From the NCBI GenBank assembly GCA_003388505.1, contig QQVO01000059.1, positions 87,864-151,863 of the forward strand: 64,000 bases of DNA, given 5' to 3'. Shown here in pieces: positions 19,011-27,762 of this stretch (the stretch's first letter is position 1; each line of letters begins with the position of its first letter). The DNA is from Planctomycetota bacterium (GTDB lineage: Bacteria; Planctomycetota; Planctomycetia; Planctomycetales; Planctomycetaceae). Made by a program: the position numbers and the translations under genes. The notes beneath the pieces are model-generated. The model was not told the DNA's origin. It saw only the letters and a list, made by a program, of their open reading frames with translations, and searched no databases.

Positions 19011-19101
19011 TTGACGGGTGCCACTGGCTCCGCCAGTGCGAACCAGAAACGACGTCGACTCCGCGATGCACTGGCAAAGCCAGTGGCACCCAACCCGTCA
19101 A
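19011..19101. repeat. Nested inverted-repeat element (double hairpin)
   Basis: The outer ends are TTGACGGG and CCCGTCAA. Inside each end is a hairpin with the same 7-bp stem: CACTGGC-TCC-GCCAGTG on the left and CACTGGC-AAA-GCCAGTG on the right. The arms are near-perfect reverse complements, so the 91 bases can fold as a cruciform or a two-lobed RNA. There is no coding capacity. It lies downstream of the small lipoprotein gene. Confidence 0.8.
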
Positions 19102-19119
19102 CTCAGGATTGAACAAGCG

Positions 19120-19338
19120 CTAGATCACGCCGCCGTGCGTTCGGTACGGAGTGGCGTAGTCCGGCGCTTCCAGGAACCAGACTCGCTCCCAGATCTCCGT
19201 CGCGTGCCGGTAGCTTTCCGACGTATAGATCAATTCCCGCGTTCGAATGTCGGGATTCGCGTTCCAGATCGGAACGATACAGCCGCTCTGCACCGAAATC
19301 GACGCGGCCAGAATGCCGAGAATCATGAGCTTTCGCAT
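19120..19338 (-). CDS. Small lipoprotein (planctomycete-type)
   Basis: This 72-residue protein has a basic start (MRKLMILG), a short hydrophobic stretch and a lipobox-like ISVQSGC, so Cys20 is the likely lipid-modified residue; the -3 position is Gln rather than Leu, which is unusual. The mature part is charged and ends with the segment FLEAPDYATPYRTHGGVI. I recall similar short lipoproteins ending in T-P-Y-R-x-H-G-G-I/V-I from other planctomycetes, but their role is unknown. It is monocistronic and followed by the double-hairpin repeat. Confidence 0.75.
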   Translation of the reverse strand: MRKLMILGILAASISVQSGCIVPIWNANPDIRTRELIYTSESYRHATEIWERVWFLEAPDYATPYRTHGGVI

Positions 19339-19662
19339 GCTTCAACTCCGGTGACCGGGCGGCGGGGGAACGCAGACTGCGAACCGACCGACGGTCGAAA
19401 TTTGAATGAATGGTCTCGTCAGGTCCGGAAACGGAATTCGAGGTCGATCGCGCACGCGACCGGCCGACGATCCGCTGCGAGCCGGCCGGCCCACGACGAA
19501 TCGCGTTCATTCCGCGCAGCACGACGGTTTACCCGTCCGCCGGGCGGTCAAACGAATCTGGGTTGGATGGAGGTCAAAACTGTCGCTGAGAAGCGACTGA
19601 GGGAGGGGACGTACGCTCTTGCACAATCCGTTCGACGTCTGAGGAACGTCTGAGGATGGCAG
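19339..19662. other. Non-coding stretch between lipoprotein and HU genes
   Basis: No gene is supported. Apart from the weak terminator at 19576-19597 nothing stands out. Confidence 0.4.
19576..19597 (-). terminator. Weak hairpin terminator after the HU gene
   Basis: On the minus strand GTCGCT-TCTC-AGCGAC forms a perfect 6-bp stem, followed within three bases by TTTT. It lies 66 bases past the HU stop. The T run is short, so efficiency may be low. Confidence 0.35.
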
Positions 19663-20097
19663 TCAGTGTGTGAATCCGGTCGATGAGGGCTGCTGGACTC
19701 CCTGCGGGGCAACGCTGCCCGGCGATGGGATGTTCGCCGGAGGTGTTGTCGGCGTATGGGTTTCCGTGGGTTGCTGCGGCTGAGCCTCGGACGAAGCAGA
19801 CTGCTCCGCACTCTCCAGGGCCAACACCCGCTCTTCCATTTCCTTACCGGGCTTGAACGTCACGACATACTTCTCGGCGACATTCACCTTTTCGCCCGTC
19901 CGCGGATTGCGGGCCTTTCGGGCGGCCCGTTTCTTGACTTCGAAGACTCCAAAGTTCCGGAGTTCGATCCGATGGTCGGGATCGTTCACCAGTGTCTCGA
20001 TAATGGCCTCAAACGTCTTCTGGACAATCTCCTTCGTCTTGAGCTGTGTCAGCCCGCACTCTTCGGAGATGGTCTTGACGATTTCCTTCTTTGTCAC
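19663..20097 (-). CDS. HU/IHF-family DNA-binding protein with Pro/Thr/Gln tail
   Basis: The protein is 144 residues from the GTG at 20097, supported by GGAGG about 8 bases upstream and by the family start TKKEIVKTI. The HU fold covers residues 1-95: a dimerising helical base ([13 protein letters not shown]), the saddle with [26 protein letters not shown] (the core is NPRTG), and [15 protein letters not shown]. It bends DNA and compacts the nucleoid. A tail of about 45 residues rich in Gln, Pro, Ser and Thr is added beyond the normal 90-100 residues. A candidate promoter with a perfect -35 box lies about 100 bases upstream. Confidence 0.93.
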   Translation of the reverse strand: MTKKEIVKTISEECGLTQLKTKEIVQKTFEAIIETLVNDPDHRIELRNFGVFEVKKRAARKARNPRTGEKVNVAEKYVVTFKPGKEMEERVLALESAEQSASSEAQPQQPTETHTPTTPPANIPSPGSVAPQGVQQPSSTGFTH

Positions 20098-20172
20098 CGG
20101 CTCACCCTCCCACCGAAGTCTACATCGGAGGGCTGCAAAAAAGCACCTCCGATGTGGGGTCGAACGCCTCAA

Positions 20173-20202
20173 CTTTAGTGACAACACCAACTTACTGTCA
20201 AG
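20173..20202 (-). promoter_or_regulatory. Candidate sigma-70 promoter of the HU gene
   Basis: On the minus strand TTGACA (20202-20197) is followed after 18 bases by TAAAGT (20178-20173), a four-of-six -10 box. The leader to the GTG start would be about 70 bases. No experimental support is available. Confidence 0.4.
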
Positions 20203-20539
20203 GTGTGTCCGCAGGCGACGACTTCCGGTGTCTGGGCGGCTTTTGCCCGACTCGCGCAACACATTCCCAGATTTGACCTTACGCACACAGGCCGTGCGCT
20301 GCGGATCTCCACTGGAGCAGTGCCTCCCGAGTCGGGATGTAAGTTTCTATTTTCAAACAATTTGCGATACGAACAGGCGCAAGAATCAAGCCGGTTGCGA
20401 ATCTCCTCTCCTGATATCGGTCCGCTACCTGCCGCAACATCAGAAGAATCGGCAGAATCGCTACCGTTTGTCAGGATTCCCGACCTGCCGCCGCGGATCT
20501 CACCATGAAACTCCGTGACTCCGCGGTGAATAATGCGGG
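20203..20539. other. Non-coding stretch upstream of the HU promoter
   Basis: No gene is seen. Bases 20528-20539 carry GAATAATGCGGG, a variant of the GAATAATCCGGG word found at four other places in the window. A lower-GC patch spans about 20340-20380. Confidence 0.45.
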
Positions 20540-20965
20540 TCAGGAGAACCGGGAACTGAGCAACTCGATTTCCTCCACGCCGATCACTTCCCCGGTTCCG
20601 ATCCCCGGGCACGTCTTCCCGGTCTCCTCCCACGACTCCCGCGATTCCAGATTCGATCCCCAGAACGGCCAGGTTTGGCACTGCACCGGCCGAACCGGGT
20701 AAATCCGGCACTTGCGAGTTCGCGGGTCGAAAAACGTGCAGTCGCCGTTGGCATACTCATTCAGAGAGACCCGCTTCCCCACCGGCCGGGTATGCAGCAG
20801 CCGAACCTCCCCGGTGGAAACGCCCAGATACTCCGCAATCTGGGAAATCGCTTCCGCGTCCACCCAGACGTAGCCGGGAGCGCCGGTACAGCAGTTTCCA
20901 CACTGCGTGCAGGAAAAGCACAGACCCTTCTTATACCATCGATCGCCGCGTCGATTATCACTCAT
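20540..20965 (-). CDS. YkgJ-family cysteine-cluster protein
   Basis: This 141-residue protein has the family pattern: [11 protein letters not shown] near the N terminus and [17 protein letters not shown] later, eight or more cysteines in all, suited to a zinc or iron-sulfur site. The central segment [18 protein letters not shown] is typical. The biochemical role is unknown; members are often linked to metal handling. The gene is solitary and divergent from csrA. Confidence 0.88.
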   Translation of the reverse strand: MSDNRRGDRWYKKGLCFSCTQCGNCCTGAPGYVWVDAEAISQIAEYLGVSTGEVRLLHTRPVGKRVSLNEYANGDCTFFDPRTRKCRIYPVRPVQCQTWPFWGSNLESRESWEETGKTCPGIGTGEVIGVEEIELLSSRFS

Positions 20966-21343
20966 TCGTCACTGACCTGCATCGCTCACACAAAAGGAGG
21001 GCCTCGACCCTCGGTTCCGGGTTCCGCTGGCGGCGCTCACACGCGGTCGACAGTTCGCAAGGTTGCCGAGAATCCGCTGAGCTGGACTGTAACAGTCAAC
21101 ATGGTCGCTCAAAAGACTCCGATGACAACGGTTGCGCGGCGGTCGACCGCGGGACATCGGGCCGCAATTCGATCCTCGATTCCACGGAACAGCCTGCACA
21201 ACCGGATTCATCAAGCAGTTGCGCGCGAATCTGAAGAGTTGTGCCGCGGCGAGAGAATCCGTCATGGCGAGATCTCACCCCCTCAACCGACCATAGGAGG
21301 AGCAAGAACAGGCCGATTCTGCGAGTCCATGGGAGGATGGGAC
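20966..21343. other. Region upstream of csrA
   Basis: The csrA frame is open through much of this stretch but has no family match before 21344. No promoter hexamers of good quality were found. GGGAGG at 21331-21336 is the csrA ribosome binding site. Confidence 0.4.
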
Positions 21344-21556
21344 ATGTTGGTTCTCAGCCGTAAGCAAGACGAGAAGATTATTATCGGCGATTCCATCAAG
21401 CTGATGGTGATCTCCATCCAGGGCGACAAGGTGCGACTGGGCATCGAAGCCCCCAAGCATGTCTCGATCCATCGCGAAGAAGTCTATCAGGCGATTCAGC
21501 GCGAGCGAACGGAGCAAGGCGCATCCGACCAGCCGCAGTCCAACAGCTCCATCTAG
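21344..21556 (+). CDS. csrA: Carbon storage regulator CsrA
   Basis: This 70-residue RNA-binding protein represses translation by binding GGA motifs in mRNA leaders. The sequence opens with the canonical [16 protein letters not shown] and continues [20 protein letters not shown], including the conserved Arg at the end of that stretch (QRER). I chose 21344 because it has GGGAGG 7 bases upstream and matches the family start. A short acidic, Gln-rich tail follows. The flagellar assembly gene fliW, often linked to csrA, is not in the window. Confidence 0.96.
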   Translation: MLVLSRKQDEKIIIGDSIKLMVISIQGDKVRLGIEAPKHVSIHREEVYQAIQRERTEQGASDQPQSNSSI

Positions 21557-22053
21557 CGCATTGCACTCAACGGCAACGGTCTAGGCAGACTGAGTGGCCG
21601 CAACGAACAACGCAAACGCGCCTGAATGCCGCAATGACCGAGTGCCTTTGGCACAAGTTCTGGTTGTTCTTCGAGTCTCGCACCAATGACGCCCAGCGCG
21701 GCCTCCGCCGCAACAACGTAGCCGACTCGCTCCGTCGAGTCGGATGCCCACGGCGTGGGGTCTGTTGCACGCGCAATCTGCTCACGGCGCGAAGATTTCC
21801 ACCGTTAGTATTACAGAGTGCACGGAGGGCAGGAGTTACAACGGTTTCGCTCCTGTGTTCACGACGACTCCCTGAATTCCTCTCAATCGACCAGTCCGGC
21901 GGCAAGCAGGCGTTCATCACACAACCCGATGAAATTCCTCCGTGTCTCCGCGCCTCCGTGGTGAATAATCCGGACTGGCACAGTTCGCTCTCGCCTGCTG
22001 CTCAGGAAAAACCGGCTTCAGCAGTCGACATCCGGATTCGCAATGAGGCGCTT
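21557..22053. other. Non-coding stretch with planctomycete repeat remnants
   Basis: No gene is supported. Bases 21940-21973 carry the words CTCCGCGCCTCCGTGG and GAATAATCCGG, relatives of repeats at 32753, 34169 and 43500-44151. Nothing else is recognised. Confidence 0.5.
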
Positions 22054-23022
22054 CTATTCGTTTCGAACGTAAACGATGCCAGTGTCGACCTGTTCGAATC
22101 CCGCCGACTGAATCACCTTCCAGGCCGTCTCGTTCTCCTGGGGGGAGTGGATTTCGGCGACGTCGACCAGTTCCTGCTTCAGCCGCCGCATCACGCCGAG
22201 TAGGAGCGCCTGCCCGTATCCCTGGCCGCGGAGCGAGGTCTCCACAGACACATCCACCAGGCCGATCGCTCGTTGCTTCCAGACCGGTTCGTATTGTTCG
22301 AGGCCGATCACCGTGACTGCGGCAATCGGCTCCCCTGCGTTCTTCCGGACCAGGCGGAATCGCAACAGGTCGATTCCCGCCGATTCCCAGCGACCGAAGT
22401 GAGTGTACCACCACCAGGTCGGATCCAACGGGCGGGGCACCACGATCAATTCCGTCTCACGACGAATCGTCGCCAGTCGCAGGTTCATCGGATCGGGCTT
22501 CGCGCCCAGTCGCCTCTGAAAAACTCCGTGCTGCGGACCGGCCGAGTAGTTCAAACTCTCGAAGAAGGGTCGTGCGTTCGGGTCCGATTCCAGAAACCCG
22601 GAGGGCCGCGTCCCGCCGTACAGCCCGAAGAAAAAGGGATCCCATCCCGGCGCCGGCCCCGCCCTCATCTCCGTCGCGCCGCGGCTGAGCAGGTACTCTT
22701 CAGACTTCCGCACCAGCGCGGCGCCGACCCCCAGTCGACGAAAATCGGGGTGCACCATCACCGCGCAGATAACGCCTCGCGATCTGTCGAGCCGGGATTG
22801 ATCGTCGCTGCAGCCGAAGCCGGCGTGAGCGAAACCGATCACCCGGCCTCCTTCGCAGGCCAGCGTCAGTCCTTCGGGATCGAAGAACTGCTGGGAGAAT
22901 ATGAAGAGTTCGAGAGCCTCTGTACCGCCCGGTTGGGCCGCGCCGCGCCCCAGCCCGCACTCCTGCCACAGCCTCAGGATCTGAGGCGGATCGGTGTTGC
23001 GGAAGGTCCGGTACTCGATCAC
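22054..23022 (-). CDS. Two-domain GNAT acetyltransferase
   Basis: This 322-residue protein has two GNAT folds. The N-terminal one carries an acetyl-CoA loop at VMVHPDFRRLGVGAALV (R-x-x-G-x-G/A). The C-terminal one has VDVSVETSLRGQGYGQALL (R-G-x-G-x-G). Double GNATs of this kind include mycothiol synthase-like and antibiotic-modifying enzymes, but the acceptor here is unknown. It is cytosolic with no membrane segment. It is the last gene of a same-strand run after the transketolase pair, 61 bases beyond tktC; cotranscription is possible. Confidence 0.88.
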   Translation of the reverse strand: MIEYRTFRNTDPPQILRLWQECGLGRGAAQPGGTEALELFIFSQQFFDPEGLTLACEGGRVIGFAHAGFGCSDDQSRLDRSRGVICAVMVHPDFRRLGVGAALVRKSEEYLLSRGATEMRAGPAPGWDPFFFGLYGGTRPSGFLESDPNARPFFESLNYSAGPQHGVFQRRLGAKPDPMNLRLATIRRETELIVVPRPLDPTWWWYTHFGRWESAGIDLLRFRLVRKNAGEPIAAVTVIGLEQYEPVWKQRAIGLVDVSVETSLRGQGYGQALLLGVMRRLKQELVDVAEIHSPQENETAWKVIQSAGFEQVDTGIVYVRNE

Positions 23023-23083
23023 TGAGACTGCTTTTTTCCAAGCGCCCCCGACGTCTCCACGAGCGCGATCGACCGTCGGATGC

Positions 23084-24046
23084 CTATTTTCTGCCGACGA
23101 CTCGCCTGACGGCCTCGACGATTCTCTCCGAAGTCAGTCCGTACTTCTCCAGCAATCCGGCCGGATCGCCGCTTTCGGCATAGACGTCGCCGACATCCAC
23201 AAATTCCATCGGGACGGGCGCCAATGCCGCCGCCGTCTGGGCCACCACCGATCCCAGCCCCCCGTGATGCAGGTGTTCCTCGGCGACAACGATCGCCCCC
23301 GTCTCCCGGGCGGCCGCGGCCACCGCCGCCTCGTCGACTGGTTTGACGGTGTGCATGTCGAGCACGCGCACGTCGTGTCCCTCTTCGGCCAATGTCGCGG
23401 CCGCATCCAGGGCGCCCGCCACCATCAATCCGTTCGCGATGATCGTCGCGTGTCCGCCATCGCGTAGAGTGATCGCCTTGCCCAGTTCGAACTCGATCCC
23501 GTCTGTATAGATGTCAGCCACCTTGCCCCGTCCGACTCGCAGGTAGGTGGGCCCCTGATGCTCGATCACCGCTCGCGTGGCAGCCGCCGTGCAGGCCGCG
23601 TCGGACGGCACAACGACAGTCACGCCCGGCAGGGAGCACGCCAATGCCACGTCCTCAATCCCCATCTGCGAGGGTCCGTCTTCCCCAATCGAAATCCCCG
23701 CATGGGATCCGACGAGTTTCACGTTCATCTCCGGAAACGCCACCGACATTCGGATCTGATCGAATGCGTTGTCCAGCAGAAAGCAGGCGAAACTGGCAAC
23801 CACCGGAATCTTGCCGCACGCGGCCAACCCTCCGGCAATGCTCACCATGTTGCTCTCGGCAATCCCTACGTTGAATGCGCGGCCTGGGTGTTCCAGCGCA
23901 AACGGCTCCGTGCGCGTCGAGTTTCCAACATCCGCATCAACCGTCACAATCTCCGGACGCTTCCCGCCCAGTTCACACAACGTCTCACCGAATGCGTCCC
24001 GAGTCGCTTTTCCCAGCGTCAGACCTGCAGTTTCTCCGAGGTACAT
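23084..24046 (-). CDS. Transketolase, C-terminal (pyrimidine-binding) subunit
   Basis: This 320-residue half-transketolase supplies the Pyr domain and the C-terminal domain. The TPP pyrimidine-binding Glu lies in FNVGIAESNMVSIAGG, and the downstream domain has TYLRVGRGKV and VAEEHLHHGGLGS. I chose ATG 24046 (MYLGETAGLTLGKA) because the 21 residues before it match nothing. It works with the N-terminal subunit encoded just upstream, in the non-oxidative pentose phosphate path. Between the two genes lies a 102-bp dispersed repeat. Confidence 0.94.
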   Translation of the reverse strand: MYLGETAGLTLGKATRDAFGETLCELGGKRPEIVTVDADVGNSTRTEPFALEHPGRAFNVGIAESNMVSIAGGLAACGKIPVVASFACFLLDNAFDQIRMSVAFPEMNVKLVGSHAGISIGEDGPSQMGIEDVALACSLPGVTVVVPSDAACTAAATRAVIEHQGPTYLRVGRGKVADIYTDGIEFELGKAITLRDGGHATIIANGLMVAGALDAAATLAEEGHDVRVLDMHTVKPVDEAAVAAAARETGAIVVAEEHLHHGGLGSVVAQTAAALAPVPMEFVDVGDVYAESGDPAGLLEKYGLTSERIVEAVRRVVGRK

Positions 24047-24141
24047 AGTCGTCTTTCTGCGAAACAATCCGCCAAAACCCGCCGGCGTTTCGATCGAACA
24101 GGCCGGCATCCTGACCTATGAGCTGCGCCGTCGTCGCGGTC

Positions 24142-24243
24142 ATAGCGCTTTGCAAATCAGTGTTGGTGATCTGTCTCGCGGATTCTCGTCCTCGACAGTC
24201 CAAACACCGTTCGACGCGGACACATGGTAGAGCAATTTGCTCT
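24142..24243 (-). repeat. 102-bp dispersed repeat, copy 1
   Basis: Read on the minus strand this segment matches 47278-47379 with five mismatches in 102 bases by my alignment. It begins AGAGCAAATTGCTCT, a 7-bp palindrome around one A, and ends at AAAGCGCTAT. Its first two bases are part of the TAG stop codon of the transketolase N-subunit gene. Confidence 0.85.
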
Positions 24244-25078
24244 AGCCGGACAGATGAGCCAACGCTTTCTCGGCGAGATCTTCCGGCAACGGCTTGCCGT
24301 GAAAATTGAGGTCGCCGGTCGTCTCCAGCACCGGCAGAATGCCGTAACCTTTCCTGGTGTTTGCGACAATCGCCGTCGGCTGATCCTTGACGTCCCGGGC
24401 GGCCCCCAACGCGTCAACGACTTCCTCCATCTGGTTGCCGTCAATCGTCTGCACATGCCAGCCGAACGAATTGATCTTGCCGGCCAGATCACCCAAGTCC
24501 AGCACGTCCTCCGTTGCTCCCGTCTGCTGGTATCCGTTGCGATCAATGATCGCCGTGAGGTTGCCCAGTTTGTATTTGTCGGCCGCTGCGAACGCCTCCC
24601 AGACCTGCCCCTCGCCCGACTCGCCGTCGCCCAGCATGACGTAAACGTGATACCCGGCGTTGTCCATCCGGCCTGCCAGCGCATGCCCGATGCCGATCGA
24701 CAGCCCTTGCCCCAGCGACCCGGTGGAAGCTTCAATCCCCGGCAGCCGCTTCATGTTGGGATGCCCTTCCCACGGACTGCCCAGCTTCCGCAGCGTCATA
24801 ATGTCGTCGACCGAAAAGTACCCCGCTTCCGCCATCGCGGAATAGAGCACCGGGCAGGCGTGCCCTTTGCTCAGGATGAACCGGTCCCGGCCCGGATCCT
24901 TCGGATTGGCCGGATCGTATTTCATGAATCCGCCGAAGTAGAGAGCCGTGACAACGTCTGTCGCGGAGAGACTGCTTGTCGGATGGCCGCTGCCGGCCTC
25001 CGTCGTGATCCGGATGATCAGCTTGCGGATCTCGTTGGCCTTCGCCTTAAGTTCCGCCAGGTTCAATGCTTTTGGCAC
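24242..25078 (-). CDS. Transketolase, N-terminal (TPP-binding) subunit
   Basis: This 278-residue half-transketolase has the diphosphate-binding domain. The TPP motif GDGESGEGQVWEAFAAADKYKLGN shows G-D-G at its start and a downstream N (seen as DRNGYQQTG). The substrate-site histidines sit in TEAGSGHPTSS and LSKGHACPVLY, and STGSLGQGLS is intact. It pairs with the C-terminal subunit 195 bases downstream. The stop codon TAG falls exactly at the edge of the 102-bp repeat, so the original 3' flank may have been altered. Confidence 0.95.
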   Translation of the reverse strand: MPKALNLAELKAKANEIRKLIIRITTEAGSGHPTSSLSATDVVTALYFGGFMKYDPANPKDPGRDRFILSKGHACPVLYSAMAEAGYFSVDDIMTLRKLGSPWEGHPNMKRLPGIEASTGSLGQGLSIGIGHALAGRMDNAGYHVYVMLGDGESGEGQVWEAFAAADKYKLGNLTAIIDRNGYQQTGATEDVLDLGDLAGKINSFGWHVQTIDGNQMEEVVDALGAARDVKDQPTAIVANTRKGYGILPVLETTGDLNFHGKPLPEDLAEKALAHLSG

Positions 25079-25286
25079 GTTCGGTCCTTTGAGATGAACG
25101 GTCGCTGCGGACGAGAGGGCGCTGGTATGCTAACGGCGGCGAAAAACAGTCGCAACCAAGGCGATTTTCGTGATCCTGCACGGAGAAATCGCCGTTGCGT
25201 GAACAAACCCGATTCATCCGAAGACCGCCGGCCTCACGGCGGTCCCTTGAGACGGCCGCAACGTGACGGGCCTTGGAGAAAGACGC

Positions 25287-25694
25287 ATGCCTGACGAGTC
25301 TCGGACAGACGCCGAATTGCTCGCCTACCTCGACGAGATGCTCCCGGCCGAACGCTCCGCTGAGGTCGAGCGAGAACTGAGAGACTCCCCTTCTCTTCGT
25401 CAGCGGGCGTCGCTCCTCGCCCGCCGGCGGGATCAGGGCGGGCACACCATCGGGGAAATCTGGCGGCGGGAGCGGCTCAGTTGCCTCTCGCGAAGCCAGT
25501 TAGGCAGCTACCTGCTCGGAGCTCTCGACAACGCACAGGCCGACTACGTCGATTTCCACATTCGCACGATCGGCTGCCGCATCTGCGCCGCCAACCTGCA
25601 GGATCTGCAGGCTTCGCAACAGGTCGACGGCGCAACTCGGCAGCGACGCCGCCGGTTCTTTGAGTCGTCCGCCGGCCGGCTCCGATCGCGCTAA
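25287..25694 (+). CDS. Unrecognised small protein, anti-sigma-like
   Basis: The product is 135 residues from ATG 25287 (MPDESRTDAELLAYLDEMLP); an ATG at 25263 is possible but adds unmatched residues. The start resembles zinc-binding anti-sigma N termini (a short helix with E-x-x-A-Y-L-D-E-x-L), but no H-x-x-x-C-x-x-C is present. The second half has RLSCLSRSQLGSYLLGAL, then DYVDFHIRTIGCRICAANLQD with a C-x-x-C pair, which I recall as a recurrent planctomycete module. It ends in a strongly basic RQRRRRF and RLRSR tail. It is cytosolic. Function is unknown. Confidence 0.65.
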   Translation: MPDESRTDAELLAYLDEMLPAERSAEVERELRDSPSLRQRASLLARRRDQGGHTIGEIWRRERLSCLSRSQLGSYLLGALDNAQADYVDFHIRTIGCRICAANLQDLQASQQVDGATRQRRRRFFESSAGRLRSR

Positions 25695-25701
25695 CGGAGA
25701 G

Positions 25702-26190
25702 TCACCCTTCGACAATCACGAACCGAACGTCCAGCGACCCGAGGTCGACCATCGCGAGCGTATGCGGGACAGCCCGGTAAAGCGCTCCCGGATTCAGCAC
25801 CACCGTTCGCCCCTCCGTGTGGGTTTCGTGTTCGTGAGTATGACCGTAACAGACCAGATCATAATTCTGGCTGTCGATGGCTTCCCGAAACGCTCTGTGA
25901 TCGTCGCTGTGCAAGAGCGCGATCCGTCGGTCTCCCAGTTCAATCTCGCCGAAGCGGCCATGGCAGAACTGGCCCGCTTCCTCCGCCGCGGCTCGCAGGA
26001 CGGCCCGGTCGTGATCGACATTCCCGAACACGAAATGCGTCGGCCAGCCGGCGAACAGCGGGATCACCTCCGGCGACCCGATGTCCCCGCAATGCAGCAC
26101 CACCTCCGGCTGCTCGTCGACCAATCGCCGGATCGCAGCCATGGTGTTTCCAACGCGCCCGTGAGTGTCGCTGACAACGGCAATTCGCAT
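25702..26190 (-). CDS. YfcE-like metallophosphoesterase
   Basis: The protein is 162 residues from ATG 26190, where the family motif MRIAVVSDTHG begins. The di-metal phosphodiesterase motifs follow in order: SDTHG, LHCGDIGS, VFGNVDHD, LLHSDD and CYGHTHEHE. It is a compact cytosolic phosphodiesterase like MJ0936/YfcE; the natural substrate is not known. It begins 14 bases after the stop of the PQQ-propeller gene and is probably cotranscribed with it. Confidence 0.9.
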   Translation of the reverse strand: MRIAVVSDTHGRVGNTMAAIRRLVDEQPEVVLHCGDIGSPEVIPLFAGWPTHFVFGNVDHDRAVLRAAAEEAGQFCHGRFGEIELGDRRIALLHSDDHRAFREAIDSQNYDLVCYGHTHEHETHTEGRTVVLNPGALYRAVPHTLAMVDLGSLDVRFVIVEG

Positions 26191-26204
26191 AGCTCGATGG
26201 GTTC

Positions 26205-27659
26205 TCAACCACGGAGGTCGTAGCAGACGATCGAGTCTTTCATCCGCACGACCAGCAAGCCGTCGCTGATCGCCGGCGACGTACACCGCAGCGTCCCGTG
26301 ACGGCCGACGTGTTTCTGCATCAGCTCTTCTGCCTCCGCGGAGTTTTCCGCTTCTGCGTCAATTTTCAGGATGCGGCGGAATGTCTCTTCCCCGGCCATC
26401 AGGTGGGATTCATCGAAACTCGCCACGTAGAGCGGATCGAACTCTTCCGGCGAGGCCCGCAGGCAGGTCAACGTACCATAGGCGTAATAGACCTTCCCGT
26501 CGGCCGCGATGGGGGACGAATACTGAGCCTGGCTGAGATCGAGATAGTCCGACCAGGCCGCCTCCCCGGTTTCCAGATCAACGCATGCAATTCGCGTCTC
26601 GCCCTGAACGTACACGTACCCGTCCACGACGACGGGACTGCTCCCTTTGTCCTGGATGCCGCGATACTTCCAGAGTTCTTCCGCTCCGTCGTCACTCAAT
26701 GCGTAGCAGCGGACTCCGGCGGCCCGGTTGTTTCCATAGGTAATCAGCCGGTCGCCGACCACGACCGGGGTGGAGTGTCCCGCGCCCGATTTCACGCTCC
26801 ATTTCTCACTGCCGTCGACCGGGTCGAAACAGGCCGTGCGTCCGCCGCGCACGTTCACGATGACGTAGTTCTTCGTCTCACCGGTCCAGAGCACCGGACT
26901 CGAATGCGTCCCATGCGTGGCCTCGGCGTCGCCTTCCCACAAGATGTCGCCGCTCTCCGCTTCGAGACCGAACAGATGGTCCGCCATGACGATCACGTGC
27001 TTTCCGTCGACGACGATCGAAGACTGCATGTATTCGTCACGAAATTCGCCCGGCAGGCGTGACGACCAGGTCTCGTCGCCCGTCTCCGCATCGAAGCATC
27101 GCACGAGACGGCCGGCGCCCAGAATGTAAACCTTTCCGCCCAAAACGGTCGGGGAGCCCGACTGGGGAAACCGGGTGTAGACCGACTCGGACCGGTTGGT
27201 CCAGACTTCTTCCCCCGTCTCGGCGTCGAGACAATACACAAACTCACGGTAAGCAAACGCCTTCGCCCGCTCTTCGTCTTCGTCTCTCCGCTTCTTCTCG
27301 TACTCCTCGTATTCTTCATCGCTCATTCCGACCCGCTTGTCGGGCGGAAGCCACGGGAATTCCCGTTCCCCCAGTTCCCGAACCTTCTCTTTGCTGTGGG
27401 CGAACAGATACACCTTCCCGTCCGCCACGACCGGCGAGCCCCAGCCGCCGTCTCCTCCGGACGGAACAGGCCCGCTGACCCACAACGGTTCGAGTCCATC
27501 GTCCGGCAACGAAGTGATCAGGTCAGGCGATTGCCGCGCCACGCCGTCCCGCTGCGACCCCCGCCACTGGTTCCAATCAGAGAACGCGCCGGACGGTCGA
27601 CTCAAGACGGCGACGGCCAGCACGAGCACCGGCGTGGAGAGTTTCAGAATCGATTGCAT
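26205..27659 (-). CDS. Secreted PQQ-like beta-propeller protein
   Basis: The protein is 484 residues from ATG 27659. It opens with a signal peptide (MQSILKLSTPVLVLAVAVLS, then ends near SGAFSDW) and the planctomycete motif WNQWRGSQRDGVA. The mature part has about seven blades with the repeated D-x-x-T-G-E-x-x-W word (CLDAETGEEVWTNR, CFDAETGDETWSS, CVDLETGEAAWSD). Such propellers bind proteins or, in dehydrogenases, PQQ; no catalytic residues can be assigned. It is likely periplasmic. Two related proteins are encoded at 48904 and 51296. Confidence 0.9.
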   Translation of the reverse strand: MQSILKLSTPVLVLAVAVLSRPSGAFSDWNQWRGSQRDGVARQSPDLITSLPDDGLEPLWVSGPVPSGGDGGWGSPVVADGKVYLFAHSKEKVRELGEREFPWLPPDKRVGMSDEEYEEYEKKRRDEDEERAKAFAYREFVYCLDAETGEEVWTNRSESVYTRFPQSGSPTVLGGKVYILGAGRLVRCFDAETGDETWSSRLPGEFRDEYMQSSIVVDGKHVIVMADHLFGLEAESGDILWEGDAEATHGTHSSPVLWTGETKNYVIVNVRGGRTACFDPVDGSEKWSVKSGAGHSTPVVVGDRLITYGNNRAAGVRCYALSDDGAEELWKYRGIQDKGSSPVVVDGYVYVQGETRIACVDLETGEAAWSDYLDLSQAQYSSPIAADGKVYYAYGTLTCLRASPEEFDPLYVASFDESHLMAGEETFRRILKIDAEAENSAEAEELMQKHVGRHGTLRCTSPAISDGLLVVRMKDSIVCYDLRG

Positions 27660-27762
27660 GTCTCTTCTCAGCGAAGTTTGTGGATGAATGCAGGGGATCA
27701 CTTCCGCCAGTATAGTCAGGCAGAAATCGGGAACGACAGGTACGTTGCCTGCCGTTTTATTT
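27660..27762. other. Short intergenic region near the GC-skew switch
   Basis: It contains TGTGGATGA at 27679-27687, one mismatch from the DnaA box TGTGGATAA, and a short AT-rich run (TTTTATTTTCAAT) at about 27752-27765. A single imperfect box is weak evidence for an origin. Confidence 0.3.

Noticed and set aside
22088..22106. GTTCGAATCCCGCC-like tRNA T-arm word
   Set aside because: It lies inside the GNAT coding region and has no acceptor or anticodon arms around it.
24142..24243. 29-residue peptide encoded by both copies of the 102-bp repeat
   Set aside because: Three of five differences change the residue and neither copy has a start codon with ribosome site; no sign of selection for a protein.
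27679..27687. DnaA box TGTGGATGA
   Set aside because: Single imperfect copy; not enough to call oriC on its own, kept only as context to the skew change.
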